This document shows, piece by piece, positions 6,921 to 12,722 of a DNA stretch of 18,358 bases. The stretch lies in the NCBI GenBank assembly GCA_003232715.1, contig QIJG01000006.1:1-18358 (forward strand), in the 5' to 3' direction. This DNA comes from Nitrospirota bacterium (GTDB taxonomy: Bacteria; Nitrospirota; Thermodesulfovibrionia; Thermodesulfovibrionales; JdFR-85). Numbering within the stretch: the stretch's first letter is position 1; every line of letters begins with the position of its first letter. A model generated the notes under the pieces. That model ran no database searches, was not told the DNA's origin, and worked only from the letters and a program-made list of their open reading frames with translations. The translations under genes and the position numbers were made by a program.

Positions 6921-8083
6921 GAACCATTCTCCCTGCTAACAGCCTCCTTGATAAGAGCCTGTCCAATCACGTTTCTCTGAATCTGGTTCGTTCCTTCATA
7001 TATCTGTAGAATCTTTGCGTCTCTCATCATCTTCTCAACCGGATATTCTCTCATATAACCGGAGCCACCCATTACCTGTACGGCATCCGTGGTTACCTTC
7101 ATGGCCGTATCAGTGGCAAAAACCTTTGCCATTGCAGCTACCTTTGAAAAGTCTTTAGCGCCGCTGTCAATATGCTTTGCCACTGCATATACCAGTGCCC
7201 TTGACGCCTCTACCCGGGTGGACATATCTGCAAGCATGTGCTGGATTGCCTGAAAGCTGATGATGGGTTTGCCGAATTGTACACGCTGTTTTGCAAACTT
7301 TATTGCCTCATCAACTGCCCCCTGGGCAACCCCGAGTCCCTGAGCTCCAACCCCGACCCTTGACTGATCGAGGGTCTTCATGGCGACAATAAAACCCATG
7401 CCCTCGCGGCCAAGTATATTTTCCTTTGGTATGCGGCACTCCTCAAAGATCAGCTCACTTGTTATAGATGCCCTTATGCCCATCTTCTTCTCTTTTTTGC
7501 CGAATGAAAACCCGGGTGTCCCCTTATCCACAATAAAGGCACTTGCGCCTCTTGGACCTTTGGACCGGTCGGTAATGGCAATTACCGTATATATAGAAGC
7601 CTCACCGCCATTGGTAATCCATTGTTTGGTGCCGTTAAGGATGTAATAATCACCGTCTTTTACGGCAGTGCTCTGTACACCCGCAGCATCACTGCCGGCA
7701 TTGGCCTCTGTGAGTGCAAAAGCCACGAGTTTCTTGCCTGCAGCTATAGCAGGCAGATATTTTTCCTTTTGTTCCTCTGAACCAAACAGTAATATCGGGT
7801 ATGTGCCGAGTGCATTGGCAGCATAAGTTGTGGATACCCCGAGACATGCCCAGCTCAATTCCTCTACAGCCAGGCAGAGCTCAAGCGAGCCCATTCCAAG
7901 TCCGCCGTATTCTTCAGGGATAAATATCCCGAATATATCTGACTGGGCAAGGACCTTCATAATTTCATGGGGAAACTCTTCTTTCTCATCAAGTGCTGCC
8001 CGTACAGGTACGATCTTCTCTTCTGCAACCTGTCTTGTCAGCTCTCTGAGCATCTGTTGTTCTTCAGTAAGAAAATAATTCAT
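6917..8083 (-). CDS. Acyl-CoA dehydrogenase (butyryl-CoA dehydrogenase-like)
   Basis: This 388-residue FAD enzyme of the short-chain acyl-CoA dehydrogenase type spans the full family length. Visible marks are the N-terminal LTEEQQMLRELTRQVA helix, FALTEANAGSDAAG and WITNGGEASIYTV around the flavin, and KKEKKMGIRAS...LIFEECRIP. GGSGYMREYPVEKMMRDAKI and IYEGTNQIQRNV follow, with the catalytic base Glu363 present in YEGT. AGGAGGAG lies close before the ATG. It is the first gene of a dehydrogenase-etfB-etfA-fabD operon. The expected reaction is acyl-CoA to trans-2-enoyl-CoA or the reverse. Sequence similarity to butyryl-CoA dehydrogenases is strong by eye, but chain length and direction cannot be settled, because no hydratase or thiolase is nearby. 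Confidence 0.93.
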   Translation of the reverse strand: MNYFLTEEQQMLRELTRQVAEEKIVPVRAALDEKEEFPHEIMKVLAQSDIFGIFIPEEYGGLGMGSLELCLAVEELSWACLGVSTTYAANALGTYPILLFGSEEQKEKYLPAIAAGKKLVAFALTEANAGSDAAGVQSTAVKDGDYYILNGTKQWITNGGEASIYTVIAITDRSKGPRGASAFIVDKGTPGFSFGKKEKKMGIRASITSELIFEECRIPKENILGREGMGFIVAMKTLDQSRVGVGAQGLGVAQGAVDEAIKFAKQRVQFGKPIISFQAIQHMLADMSTRVEASRALVYAVAKHIDSGAKDFSKVAAMAKVFATDTAMKVTTDAVQVMGGSGYMREYPVEKMMRDAKILQIYEGTNQIQRNVIGQALIKEAVSRENGS

Positions 8084-8104
8084 GGTCTCCTCCTGTAGTA
8101 AGAA

Positions 8105-8172
8105 TCATTAGTCAATAGTCATTAGCCGTTGGCCGTTTGACCAATAACCAGTGACCAGTGACAAATGACCAT
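8105..8172. repeat. Degenerate GTCATT/GACCAGTG-type simple repeats
   Basis: The gap between the pmbA-like gene and the acyl-CoA dehydrogenase gene is built of short variations on one theme: ATTAGTCAATAGTCATTAG, then GACCAATAACCAGTGACCAGTGACAAATGACC. Units of about 7-8 bp recur imperfectly. No promoter stands out in it. Such tracts are common intergenic low-complexity sequence. Confidence 0.55.
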
Positions 8173-8173
8173 A

Positions 8174-9514
8174 TCATCCGCTTATGTCGACGTCCTCTAT
8201 CAGGATATCAGGTGCGCCGATGTTTCCGTAAAACCGCAGATTACGGCTGACTCCCGCAATATTCCCAAAAAACCCGAGTATATTTCCGGAGATGGCGGCC
8301 TCCTTTACAGGATGCCTGACCTCTCCCCCCTCAATCCATAACCCTGTGACACCTATGGAGAATTCACCGGTTATGGGATTTGCCATATGGATGCCCATGG
8401 CCTCTGTGACAAGCAGTCCCCGCTCCATCCGGCCGGTCAGCTCATCATAGCCGTATATGAATTTATCCGAAGCACCTTCAAGGTAAAGATTGGATATCCC
8501 CACTACCGGTACACCGTGTATTCCATGCCTGACGGCATTGGCTGTTGAGACGGTACCGTCTTTTCCGGCCGTATAGATGTTGTACATGTACCCCGTAAGC
8601 CGACCTCCCTGAATGAGCCTTTTTTCAAGGGAAGGTGTGCCTTCAGCATCAAAGGGTCTGCTGCCGACGACTCCTTTAAGGAGACCGTTATCCACAATAT
8701 TTATCTTTTCGGAAACAACCCGCTCACCCTTTCTGCCGATGAGAAGGGACTTCCCTTTCTGGACATTTTCTGAGGAAAAAGAAGATGCAAGGAGACTCAG
8801 GAACTCAGATGCCACGGAGCTGTCCAGGAGGACGGAACCCTTTCCGGTTACTATCTTTCTTGCCCCCAGCAGCCTCAACGCCCTGTCGGCGGCCTCTCTG
8901 CCGGCCATCTCAAAATCCACTCCCCTCAGGAATCTGTTGCTCTCATATCCCCAGCCCATCTGTGCATCATGGCCGTCTTCTGCTACAACCATTATCTGGG
9001 CACTTGCAGATGTTGACCTGTATCCGGCTTGCAGTCCTTTGGAGTTGAGGATAAGGATTTCCGCTTCAGCAAAACTGCCGGATGCCTTCCTTACCTTTTT
9101 TATCCGCCGGTCTCTCTTAAGCGCGGTATCTTCAATCCGTTTCACCCTGTCAATGGCATCTTCTTCGGAAATAGCCGCAATTGTCTCGTCATATATATCT
9201 ATTTCAGGACAGGTTGCAGGTCCGGCAATATCAAGGCAGGGGTCTTCACCGGTAAAGAGGGAAGATTCAAGGGCATCGTCAACGACTCTCTGCCGGTTCT
9301 TCGGTTCGGTTGAATAGGAGAAACCGAGGCGTTGATTCTTTATGACCCTCAGGGAATAACCGAAATCCATTGAAGTCTCGAGGGCATCAATCTCCCGGGA
9401 CTTCACCTCTACGGAGAGTGACCTCGCGGAGAGCATAAAGACTTCGGCAAGATCCGCTCCGTTTCTTATCGCTTTTTTTAAAATATCTTCTGCCAAGTCT
9501 GTGTCAATCTTCAT
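8174..9514 (-). CDS. pmbA: PmbA/TldE-type subunit of the TldD-TldE metalloprotease
   Basis: The 446-residue protein is of the TldD/PmbA fold. The N-terminal domain has ADLAEVFMLSARSLSVEVKS and the 'GYSLRVIKNQRLGFSYST' strand region. The C-terminal domain has GKGSVLLDSSVASEFLSLL, RPFDAEGTPSLEKRLI, GRLTGYMYN and a glycine-rich GEFSIGVTGLWIEGGE. The HExxxH zinc motif of TldD is absent, so this is the PmbA/TldE partner, which supports TldD in cleaving unfolded or modified peptides. tldD is not in this window. I chose ATG 9514 because it gives the conserved N terminus MKIDTDLAEDIL. A longer in-frame start would run through queD. It overlaps the queD end by 11 bp with no obvious Shine-Dalgarno, implying translational coupling. 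Confidence 0.85.
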   Translation of the reverse strand: MKIDTDLAEDILKKAIRNGADLAEVFMLSARSLSVEVKSREIDALETSMDFGYSLRVIKNQRLGFSYSTEPKNRQRVVDDALESSLFTGEDPCLDIAGPATCPEIDIYDETIAAISEEDAIDRVKRIEDTALKRDRRIKKVRKASGSFAEAEILILNSKGLQAGYRSTSASAQIMVVAEDGHDAQMGWGYESNRFLRGVDFEMAGREAADRALRLLGARKIVTGKGSVLLDSSVASEFLSLLASSFSSENVQKGKSLLIGRKGERVVSEKINIVDNGLLKGVVGSRPFDAEGTPSLEKRLIQGGRLTGYMYNIYTAGKDGTVSTANAVRHGIHGVPVVGISNLYLEGASDKFIYGYDELTGRMERGLLVTEAMGIHMANPITGEFSIGVTGLWIEGGEVRHPVKEAAISGNILGFFGNIAGVSRNLRFYGNIGAPDILIEDVDISG

Positions 9515-9875
9515 AGTACGTGGCTGATGCAGTATCCGACTCCCAGACAGTGACGGCCGAGACCCTGATGTTTTCATCATCAATCTTCCTCTTGAGGGAG
9601 TCGAATATCCACCTGGCAATGTTCTCAGATGAAGGATTTATTTCAGTAAACGGGAATATCTCATTCAGAGCCCCATGGTCAAGTTGTTCAACAATCTCAT
9701 TTGCATGATCCTTCAGGTCATGAAAATCTATTGCTATACCTATATCATTCAACCTCTCGGCAAGGATATGGACCTGAACCTTCCAGTTATGCCCGTGAAG
9801 GGCCTCACACTTGCCCTTATAGCCCCTGAGTTGATGGGCCGCTGAAAAAATGGTCTCTATCGTAAGTTCATACAT
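9504..9875 (-). CDS. queD: 6-carboxy-5,6,7,8-tetrahydropterin synthase
   Basis: The 123-residue protein of the PTPS/QueD family has zinc ligands His14 (FSAAH) and His28/His30 (LHGHNW). The catalytic Cys23 stands in the family spacing C-x4-HGH-like (CEALHGH). Asp66-His67 (LDHG) and a C-terminal glutamate region (VWESDTASATY, Glu112) complete the site. It converts dihydroneopterin triphosphate to carboxytetrahydropterin on the way to queuosine and other 7-deazaguanines. No other queuosine gene (queC, queE, folE) is in the window. It lies 76 bp downstream of hpt and overlaps the following pmbA-like gene. No clear ribosome site precedes the ATG; upstream is AT-rich. QueD and sepiapterin/PTPS relatives are hard to part by eye, but the cysteine and size favour QueD. 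Confidence 0.88.
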   Translation of the reverse strand: MYELTIETIFSAAHQLRGYKGKCEALHGHNWKVQVHILAERLNDIGIAIDFHDLKDHANEIVEQLDHGALNEIFPFTEINPSSENIARWIFDSLKRKIDDENIRVSAVTVWESDTASATYYED

Positions 9876-9891
9876 AATTTATAATTTAAAA

Positions 9892-9914
9892 TTCGCTTCA
9901 CTCAGGGTGACAAA
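9892..9914. repeat. Short intergenic motif resembling a dispersed TTCGCTTC-CTCAGGGTGACA repeat
   Basis: TTCGCTTCACTCAGGGTGAC lies in the hpt-queD gap. It resembles a motif that recurs between genes of many environmental bacteria ('CTTCGCTCAGAATGAC'), from memory. There is only one copy in this window. Confidence 0.25.
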
Positions 9915-9951
9915 ACGAGAATTTATGTGACGGATTTAATGATTAACGGAC

Positions 9952-10473
9952 TCAGTCACTTCTTTTAAATATTGCGATATAGGGGAGGTTCCTGTATTTG
10001 TTATCGTAATCCAGGCCATAACCCACAACATACTCGTTTGGTATCTCAAACCCTTTATAATCAATCGGAACATCTACAATGCGTCTGTCAATTTTATCAA
10101 GAAGGGCACAAATCTTCAGTGACCTCGGCAACCTTGCTAAAAACCTCTCCCTGAGGTAGTTCAGGGTTATCCCGGTGTCAACAATATCTTCAACTACCAG
10201 GATATCTCTGTCCTCAATCTCCTCTCTCATATCGCAGTGTATCTTCACTTCACCGGTAGTGTCCGTCTTTGCATAGCTTGAAGCTATAATAAAGTCGATG
10301 GTAAGGGGTACCTGAATATGCCTGGCAAGGTCGGAGAGGAACATGAATGCCCCCTTCAGCAGTCCCACCACGAGCAGTTCCCTGCCCTCATAATCATTTG
10401 AGATCTGCCGGGCGAGTTCTTTCACCTTTGCCTGAATTTCTTCTGCCGTCAATAAAGGCTTGCCTATGACCAT
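9952..10473 (-). CDS. hpt: Hypoxanthine phosphoribosyltransferase
   Basis: The 173-residue type I phosphoribosyltransferase has the PRPP-binding motif VVEDIVDTG (residues 93-101), followed by ITL. Also present are LLKGAFMFLSDL, the flexible-loop region FIIASSYAKT and the C-terminal VGYGLDYDNKYRNLPYIA purine-site segment. It salvages hypoxanthine and guanine to IMP and GMP in the cytoplasm. AGGAGG precedes the ATG closely, so the start is firm. It is the first gene of the minus-strand run that goes on to queD and pmbA. Its leader can fold (see 10478-10537). In many bacteria hpt lies near tilS and ftsH; that context is absent here. Confidence 0.95.
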   Translation of the reverse strand: MVIGKPLLTAEEIQAKVKELARQISNDYEGRELLVVGLLKGAFMFLSDLARHIQVPLTIDFIIASSYAKTDTTGEVKIHCDMREEIEDRDILVVEDIVDTGITLNYLRERFLARLPRSLKICALLDKIDRRIVDVPIDYKGFEIPNEYVVGYGLDYDNKYRNLPYIAIFKRSD

Positions 10474-10477
10474 CCTG

Positions 10478-10537
10478 CCTCCTGATATCCTGAAGTGAAG
10501 CTCCCGGACCAGGGATTTGGTACTTCTTTAAATCAGG
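10478..10537 (-). promoter_or_regulatory. Foldable hpt leader that may mask the ribosome site
   Basis: In the hpt leader CCTGAT (minus strand, from 10537) can pair with ATCAGG (to 10481). GAAGT and ACTTC (10526-10522 with 10496-10492) can pair inside it. The ATCAGG arm overlaps the first bases of the AGGAGG ribosome site. This could be a translational control hairpin, but the stems are short and interrupted, and no known riboswitch matches. Confidence 0.25.
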
Positions 10538-10603
10538 TTATATTATTAAATTTAAATTATAGTGGTTCAGGGTTTCAAGACACTCAGGTATTTAAGCTAC
10601 GTA

Positions 10604-10637
10604 TATATTAACATAACAAGTATATTAACATAACAGG
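10604..10637. repeat. Two-copy tandem repeat, 17-bp period
   Basis: TATATTAACATAACA occurs at 10604-10618 and again at 10621-10635, spaced by AG. It is AT-rich and sits in the middle of the hpt-rimP region, upstream of both genes. It may be a paired regulator site or simple slippage. Confidence 0.6.
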
Positions 10638-10720
10638 GCAAGGGAATAAATCCCTGACTATTTTCCTGTTGCGGAGGAGTTGCCGATCTCTATTCCAACA
10701 GGGTTTATTCTAACACTGAT

Positions 10721-10748
10721 TTGACTTTATACAAGAAAAATTGATAAG
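10721..10748 (+). promoter_or_regulatory. Candidate sigma70 promoter of rimP-nusA
   Basis: TTGACT (10721-10726) and GATAAG (10743-10748) with a 16-bp spacer are the best plus-strand match before rimP. Transcription from here would start near 10755 and give a leader of about 150 nt including the hairpins at 10819-10845 and 10854-10872. Confidence 0.35.
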
Positions 10749-10818
10749 TTAATACGTATGTTTTTTACATTATCCGGCCCCGGCTATTCTCAGCAGCTGA
10801 TTTAAAAGGACCGGTTAA

Positions 10819-10845
10819 CGCTTCTGCAGATATGTTAAAGAAGCG
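10819..10845 (+). other. Hairpin in the rimP leader
   Basis: CGCTTCT (10819-10825) and AGAAGCG (10839-10845) form a perfect 7-bp stem with a 13-nt loop. It lies just upstream of the terminator-like hairpin. Confidence 0.4.
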
Positions 10846-10853
10846 AATTATGG

Positions 10854-10881
10854 AGAGTGGTTAATCCACTCTTTTGTTTTT
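10854..10881 (+). terminator. Terminator-like hairpin in the rimP leader (possible attenuator)
   Basis: AGAGTGG (10854-10860) and CCACTCT (10866-10872) form a perfect 7-bp stem with a 5-nt loop. A U-rich run (TTTGTTTTT) follows at once. This is intrinsic-terminator shape. It has no gene before it on the plus strand and lies only 26 bp before the rimP ATG, so it may act as an attenuator of the rimP-nusA transcript or end a short RNA. Confidence 0.55.
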
Positions 10882-10907
10882 AGTTTACTTAGTTTACTTA
10901 GTTTACA
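10881..10907. repeat. Three 9-bp tandem copies of TAGTTTACT abutting the rimP start
   Basis: TAGTTTACT, TAGTTTACT and TAGTTTACA run head to tail and end at the A of the rimP ATG. Being 9 bp they keep frame; read in the rimP frame they would encode repeated Leu-Val-Tyr from a TTG at 10874. They occupy the place where a Shine-Dalgarno would be expected. Confidence 0.8.
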
Positions 10908-11371
10908 TGGTATCCAGGGAGATAATAAGGAAGAAGGTAATGGAACTGGCAACGGAAGCCACAGAGATTGCAGGCGTTGAGCTCTTTGATGTGGGGCTGA
11001 TAGGACGGAGGGGAAAGATGATCCTAAGGGTTGCTATTGACAATGAGCAGGGGATCGGTATAAAGGAGTGTGAACGTGTCAGCAGACAACTGGAGGCCTT
11101 ACTGGATGTAGAAGACCCGATTCAGGGCACTTACACCCTGGAGGTGACCAGCCCGGGGCTTGACAGGCCACTGAGGAACATAGAGGATTTTGAGCGGTTC
11201 AAGGGCAGGCAGGCAAGGGTGGTAACCACGGAGAGGATAGATAATCAGACCTTTTTTACCGGAAGGATAAAGTCCGTAAAGGGGGACATCATAGTCTTTG
11301 AGCTTGATAATAAAGAGGTTGAAATACCCTACAAAATTGTCTCAAAGGCAAGACTGGAGATAGAATTTTAA
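10907..11371 (+). CDS. rimP: Ribosome maturation factor RimP
   Basis: The 154-residue protein shows the family in full: an N-terminal alpha/beta domain with GVELFDVGLIGRRGKMILRVAID, then ECERVSRQLEALLDVEDPI, the hallmark LEVTSPGLDRPL, and a C-terminal SH3-like domain ending VSKARLEIEF. It assists 30S subunit maturation. I take ATG 10907 as start, since MVSREIIRKKVMELA matches family N termini. A TTG at 10874 in the same frame would add eleven residues of repeat-coded Leu-Val-Tyr. Neither start has a good ribosome site. The stop overlaps the nusA ATG by one base (TAATG), so translation is coupled. It is the first gene of the plus-strand unit. Confidence 0.95.
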   Translation: MVSREIIRKKVMELATEATEIAGVELFDVGLIGRRGKMILRVAIDNEQGIGIKECERVSRQLEALLDVEDPIQGTYTLEVTSPGLDRPLRNIEDFERFKGRQARVVTTERIDNQTFFTGRIKSVKGDIIVFELDNKEVEIPYKIVSKARLEIEF

Positions 11372-12492
11372 TGAATAAAGAGTTTTGTTACATCATTGAA
11401 CAGATATGCAGGGAAAAAGCGATTCCAAAGGATGCCGTGCTCAAGGCGCTTGAGTCGGCGCTCCTGAGCGCTGTCAAGAAGAGGTTTAGTGGTAAAAGGA
11501 ATGTGGAGTTACGCATTGACCCCGATACATGTGAGATTCATCTCTCGGTACTTAAGGATGTTGTTGATGTAGTTAACAACCCGGAGGAAGAGATATCTCT
11601 TGAAGAGGCCCGGAAGATTGATCCGGAAAAGAATCCGGGTGATTATGTTGCCATCCCTTTAGAGCTGCATGATTTTGGCAGGATCGCTGCCCAGACGGCA
11701 AAGCAGGTTATCGTTCAGAAGGTCAGAGAGGCAGAGCGGGAGATCGTTTATAACGAGTTCAAGGATAAGGTTGGCAAGATTGTCAGTGGTGTTGTAACGC
11801 GTAAGGAACGGGGAGTCTATTTTGTAAACCTCGGCAGGATTGAGGCCCAGCTTCCTCACAGGGAGACCCTGCCGGGAGAGAACCTGAAACGGGGTGATGC
11901 CATAAGGGCTCTTGTGCTGGATGTCCGTGTTTCACCGAAAGGCCCGGAGATACTCCTTAGCCGTAATTCACCGGATTTTGTTGCTGAGCTCTTCAGGACG
12001 GAAGTTCCCGAGATAGATGACAGGATTGTAGTAATTGAAAATATAGTGCGGGAGCCGGGCGAAAGGACAAAGATCGCCGTCACTTCAAACGATTCCTCGA
12101 TAGATCCTGTCGGGGCCTGTGTCGGGATGAAGGGCACCAGGGTTCAGGCCATTGTCAGGGAACTGAGGGGCGAGAGGATAGATATTATCCCATGGAGTGA
12201 TGATGCAAGAATGCTTATTTCAAGGGCGTTAAGCCCTGCTGCGGTCGACAGGATAGGGATAAATGAAGAGGACCGCACTGCTATGGTTGTTGTCAATGAC
12301 CAGCAACTCTCCATTGCAATAGGAAAACGGGGACAGAATGTCAGGCTTGCCATGAAGCTGACGGGCTGGGAGATTGATATAATCAGCGAGTCCGAATATT
12401 CAAAGATTAAACAGGATGAGGCTGAGTCCGCCTTTGGAGAGGTAATAGAGGGAAACAGGTTTGATGACGAGGACGATAAGTCAACGGATTAA
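11371..12492 (+). CDS. nusA: Transcription termination/antitermination factor NusA
   Basis: The 373-residue protein has an N-terminal RNA-polymerase-binding domain (about 1-125) ending RIAAQTAKQVIVQKVREAE, and an S1 domain (about 135-200, GKIVSGVVTRKERGVYFVNLG). Two KH domains follow, with VGACVGMKGTRVQAI for KH1 and LSIAIGKRGQNVRLA for KH2. It stops after a short acidic tail, so the C-terminal acidic repeats of enterobacterial NusA are lacking, as in most phyla. It binds RNA polymerase and nascent RNA and tunes pausing and termination. It shares one base with the rimP stop. Its TAA stop lies in the left 6-bp direct repeat of a MITE-like insertion. infB, the normal next gene, is missing. Confidence 0.97.
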   Translation: MNKEFCYIIEQICREKAIPKDAVLKALESALLSAVKKRFSGKRNVELRIDPDTCEIHLSVLKDVVDVVNNPEEEISLEEARKIDPEKNPGDYVAIPLELHDFGRIAAQTAKQVIVQKVREAEREIVYNEFKDKVGKIVSGVVTRKERGVYFVNLGRIEAQLPHRETLPGENLKRGDAIRALVLDVRVSPKGPEILLSRNSPDFVAELFRTEVPEIDDRIVVIENIVREPGERTKIAVTSNDSSIDPVGACVGMKGTRVQAIVRELRGERIDIIPWSDDARMLISRALSPAAVDRIGINEEDRTAMVVVNDQQLSIAIGKRGQNVRLAMKLTGWEIDIISESEYSKIKQDEAESAFGEVIEGNRFDDEDDKSTD

Positions 12493-12621
12493 ATAGAGTC
12501 TGTGTATAAAGTCGAACCGTTGCTGTTTTCTGTCATTCCGGCTTGTCCGGAATCGTTATTTAAGAAGGATTCCCGTTGCGGGAATGACAAATTACTGTAG
12601 TTTATACACAGACACTAAATA
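12490..12621. mobile_element. MITE-like element with 15-bp inverted ends and 6-bp direct repeats
   Basis: The element proper is 12496-12615 (120 bp). Its ends G(A/T)GTCTGTGTATAAA are inverted repeats of 15 bp with one mismatch; the inner 13 bp, 12498-12510 versus 12601-12613, are perfect. It is flanked by a direct repeat TAAATA (12490-12495 and 12616-12621), which reads as a target duplication. The left copy includes the nusA stop codon. It has no coding capacity, so any transposase would act in trans. The ends recall, from memory, some IS256-type termini; this is unverified. A REP-like palindrome fills its centre. Confidence 0.7.
12531..12589. repeat. REP-like bipartite palindrome, copy 2
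   Basis: This 59-bp unit has the same two hairpins as the copy at 3862-3922: ATTCCGG-CTTGT-CCGGAAT and ATTCCCG-TTG-CGGGAAT, framed by TGTC and GACA. The first 23 bp match copy 1 exactly, and the link between hairpins differs. It sits inside the MITE-like element, whereas copy 1 does not. Confidence 0.85.
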
Positions 12622-12722
12622 GATGTATTATGCTCAGGTAAAAGTCAGGGCAGGGGCGGGACCGAGTAAGCGTAAGATTTTCTAATCTCTGCCTTTGCCT
12701 GTTTAGACGTGCCCTCATATCC

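Larger units (their letters stand above)
10474..10906. other. 433-bp divergent regulatory region between hpt and rimP
   Basis: No gene or tRNA was found here. It should hold the promoters of both hpt (minus) and rimP (plus). It contains a 17-bp-period direct repeat (10604-10637), a candidate rimP promoter (10721-10748), two hairpins and a 9-bp tandem repeat next to rimP. The middle is strongly AT-rich. Confidence 0.7.

Noticed and set aside
8613..9317. Plus-strand open frame of 234 codons opposite pmbA
   Set aside because: Its Ser-rich, non-protein-like composition is typical of an antisense frame, and pmbA on the other strand has clear domain motifs.
10474..10906. A tRNA (such as the initiator tRNA found before rimP in E. 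coli) or a purine/preQ1 riboswitch
   Set aside because: No cloverleaf, T-loop GTTCGA-type sequence or riboswitch core could be found on either strand.
12531..12589. The palindromes as a CRISPR array
   Set aside because: There are only two copies 8.6 kb apart, with no regular spacers and no cas genes. They are REP-like repeats.
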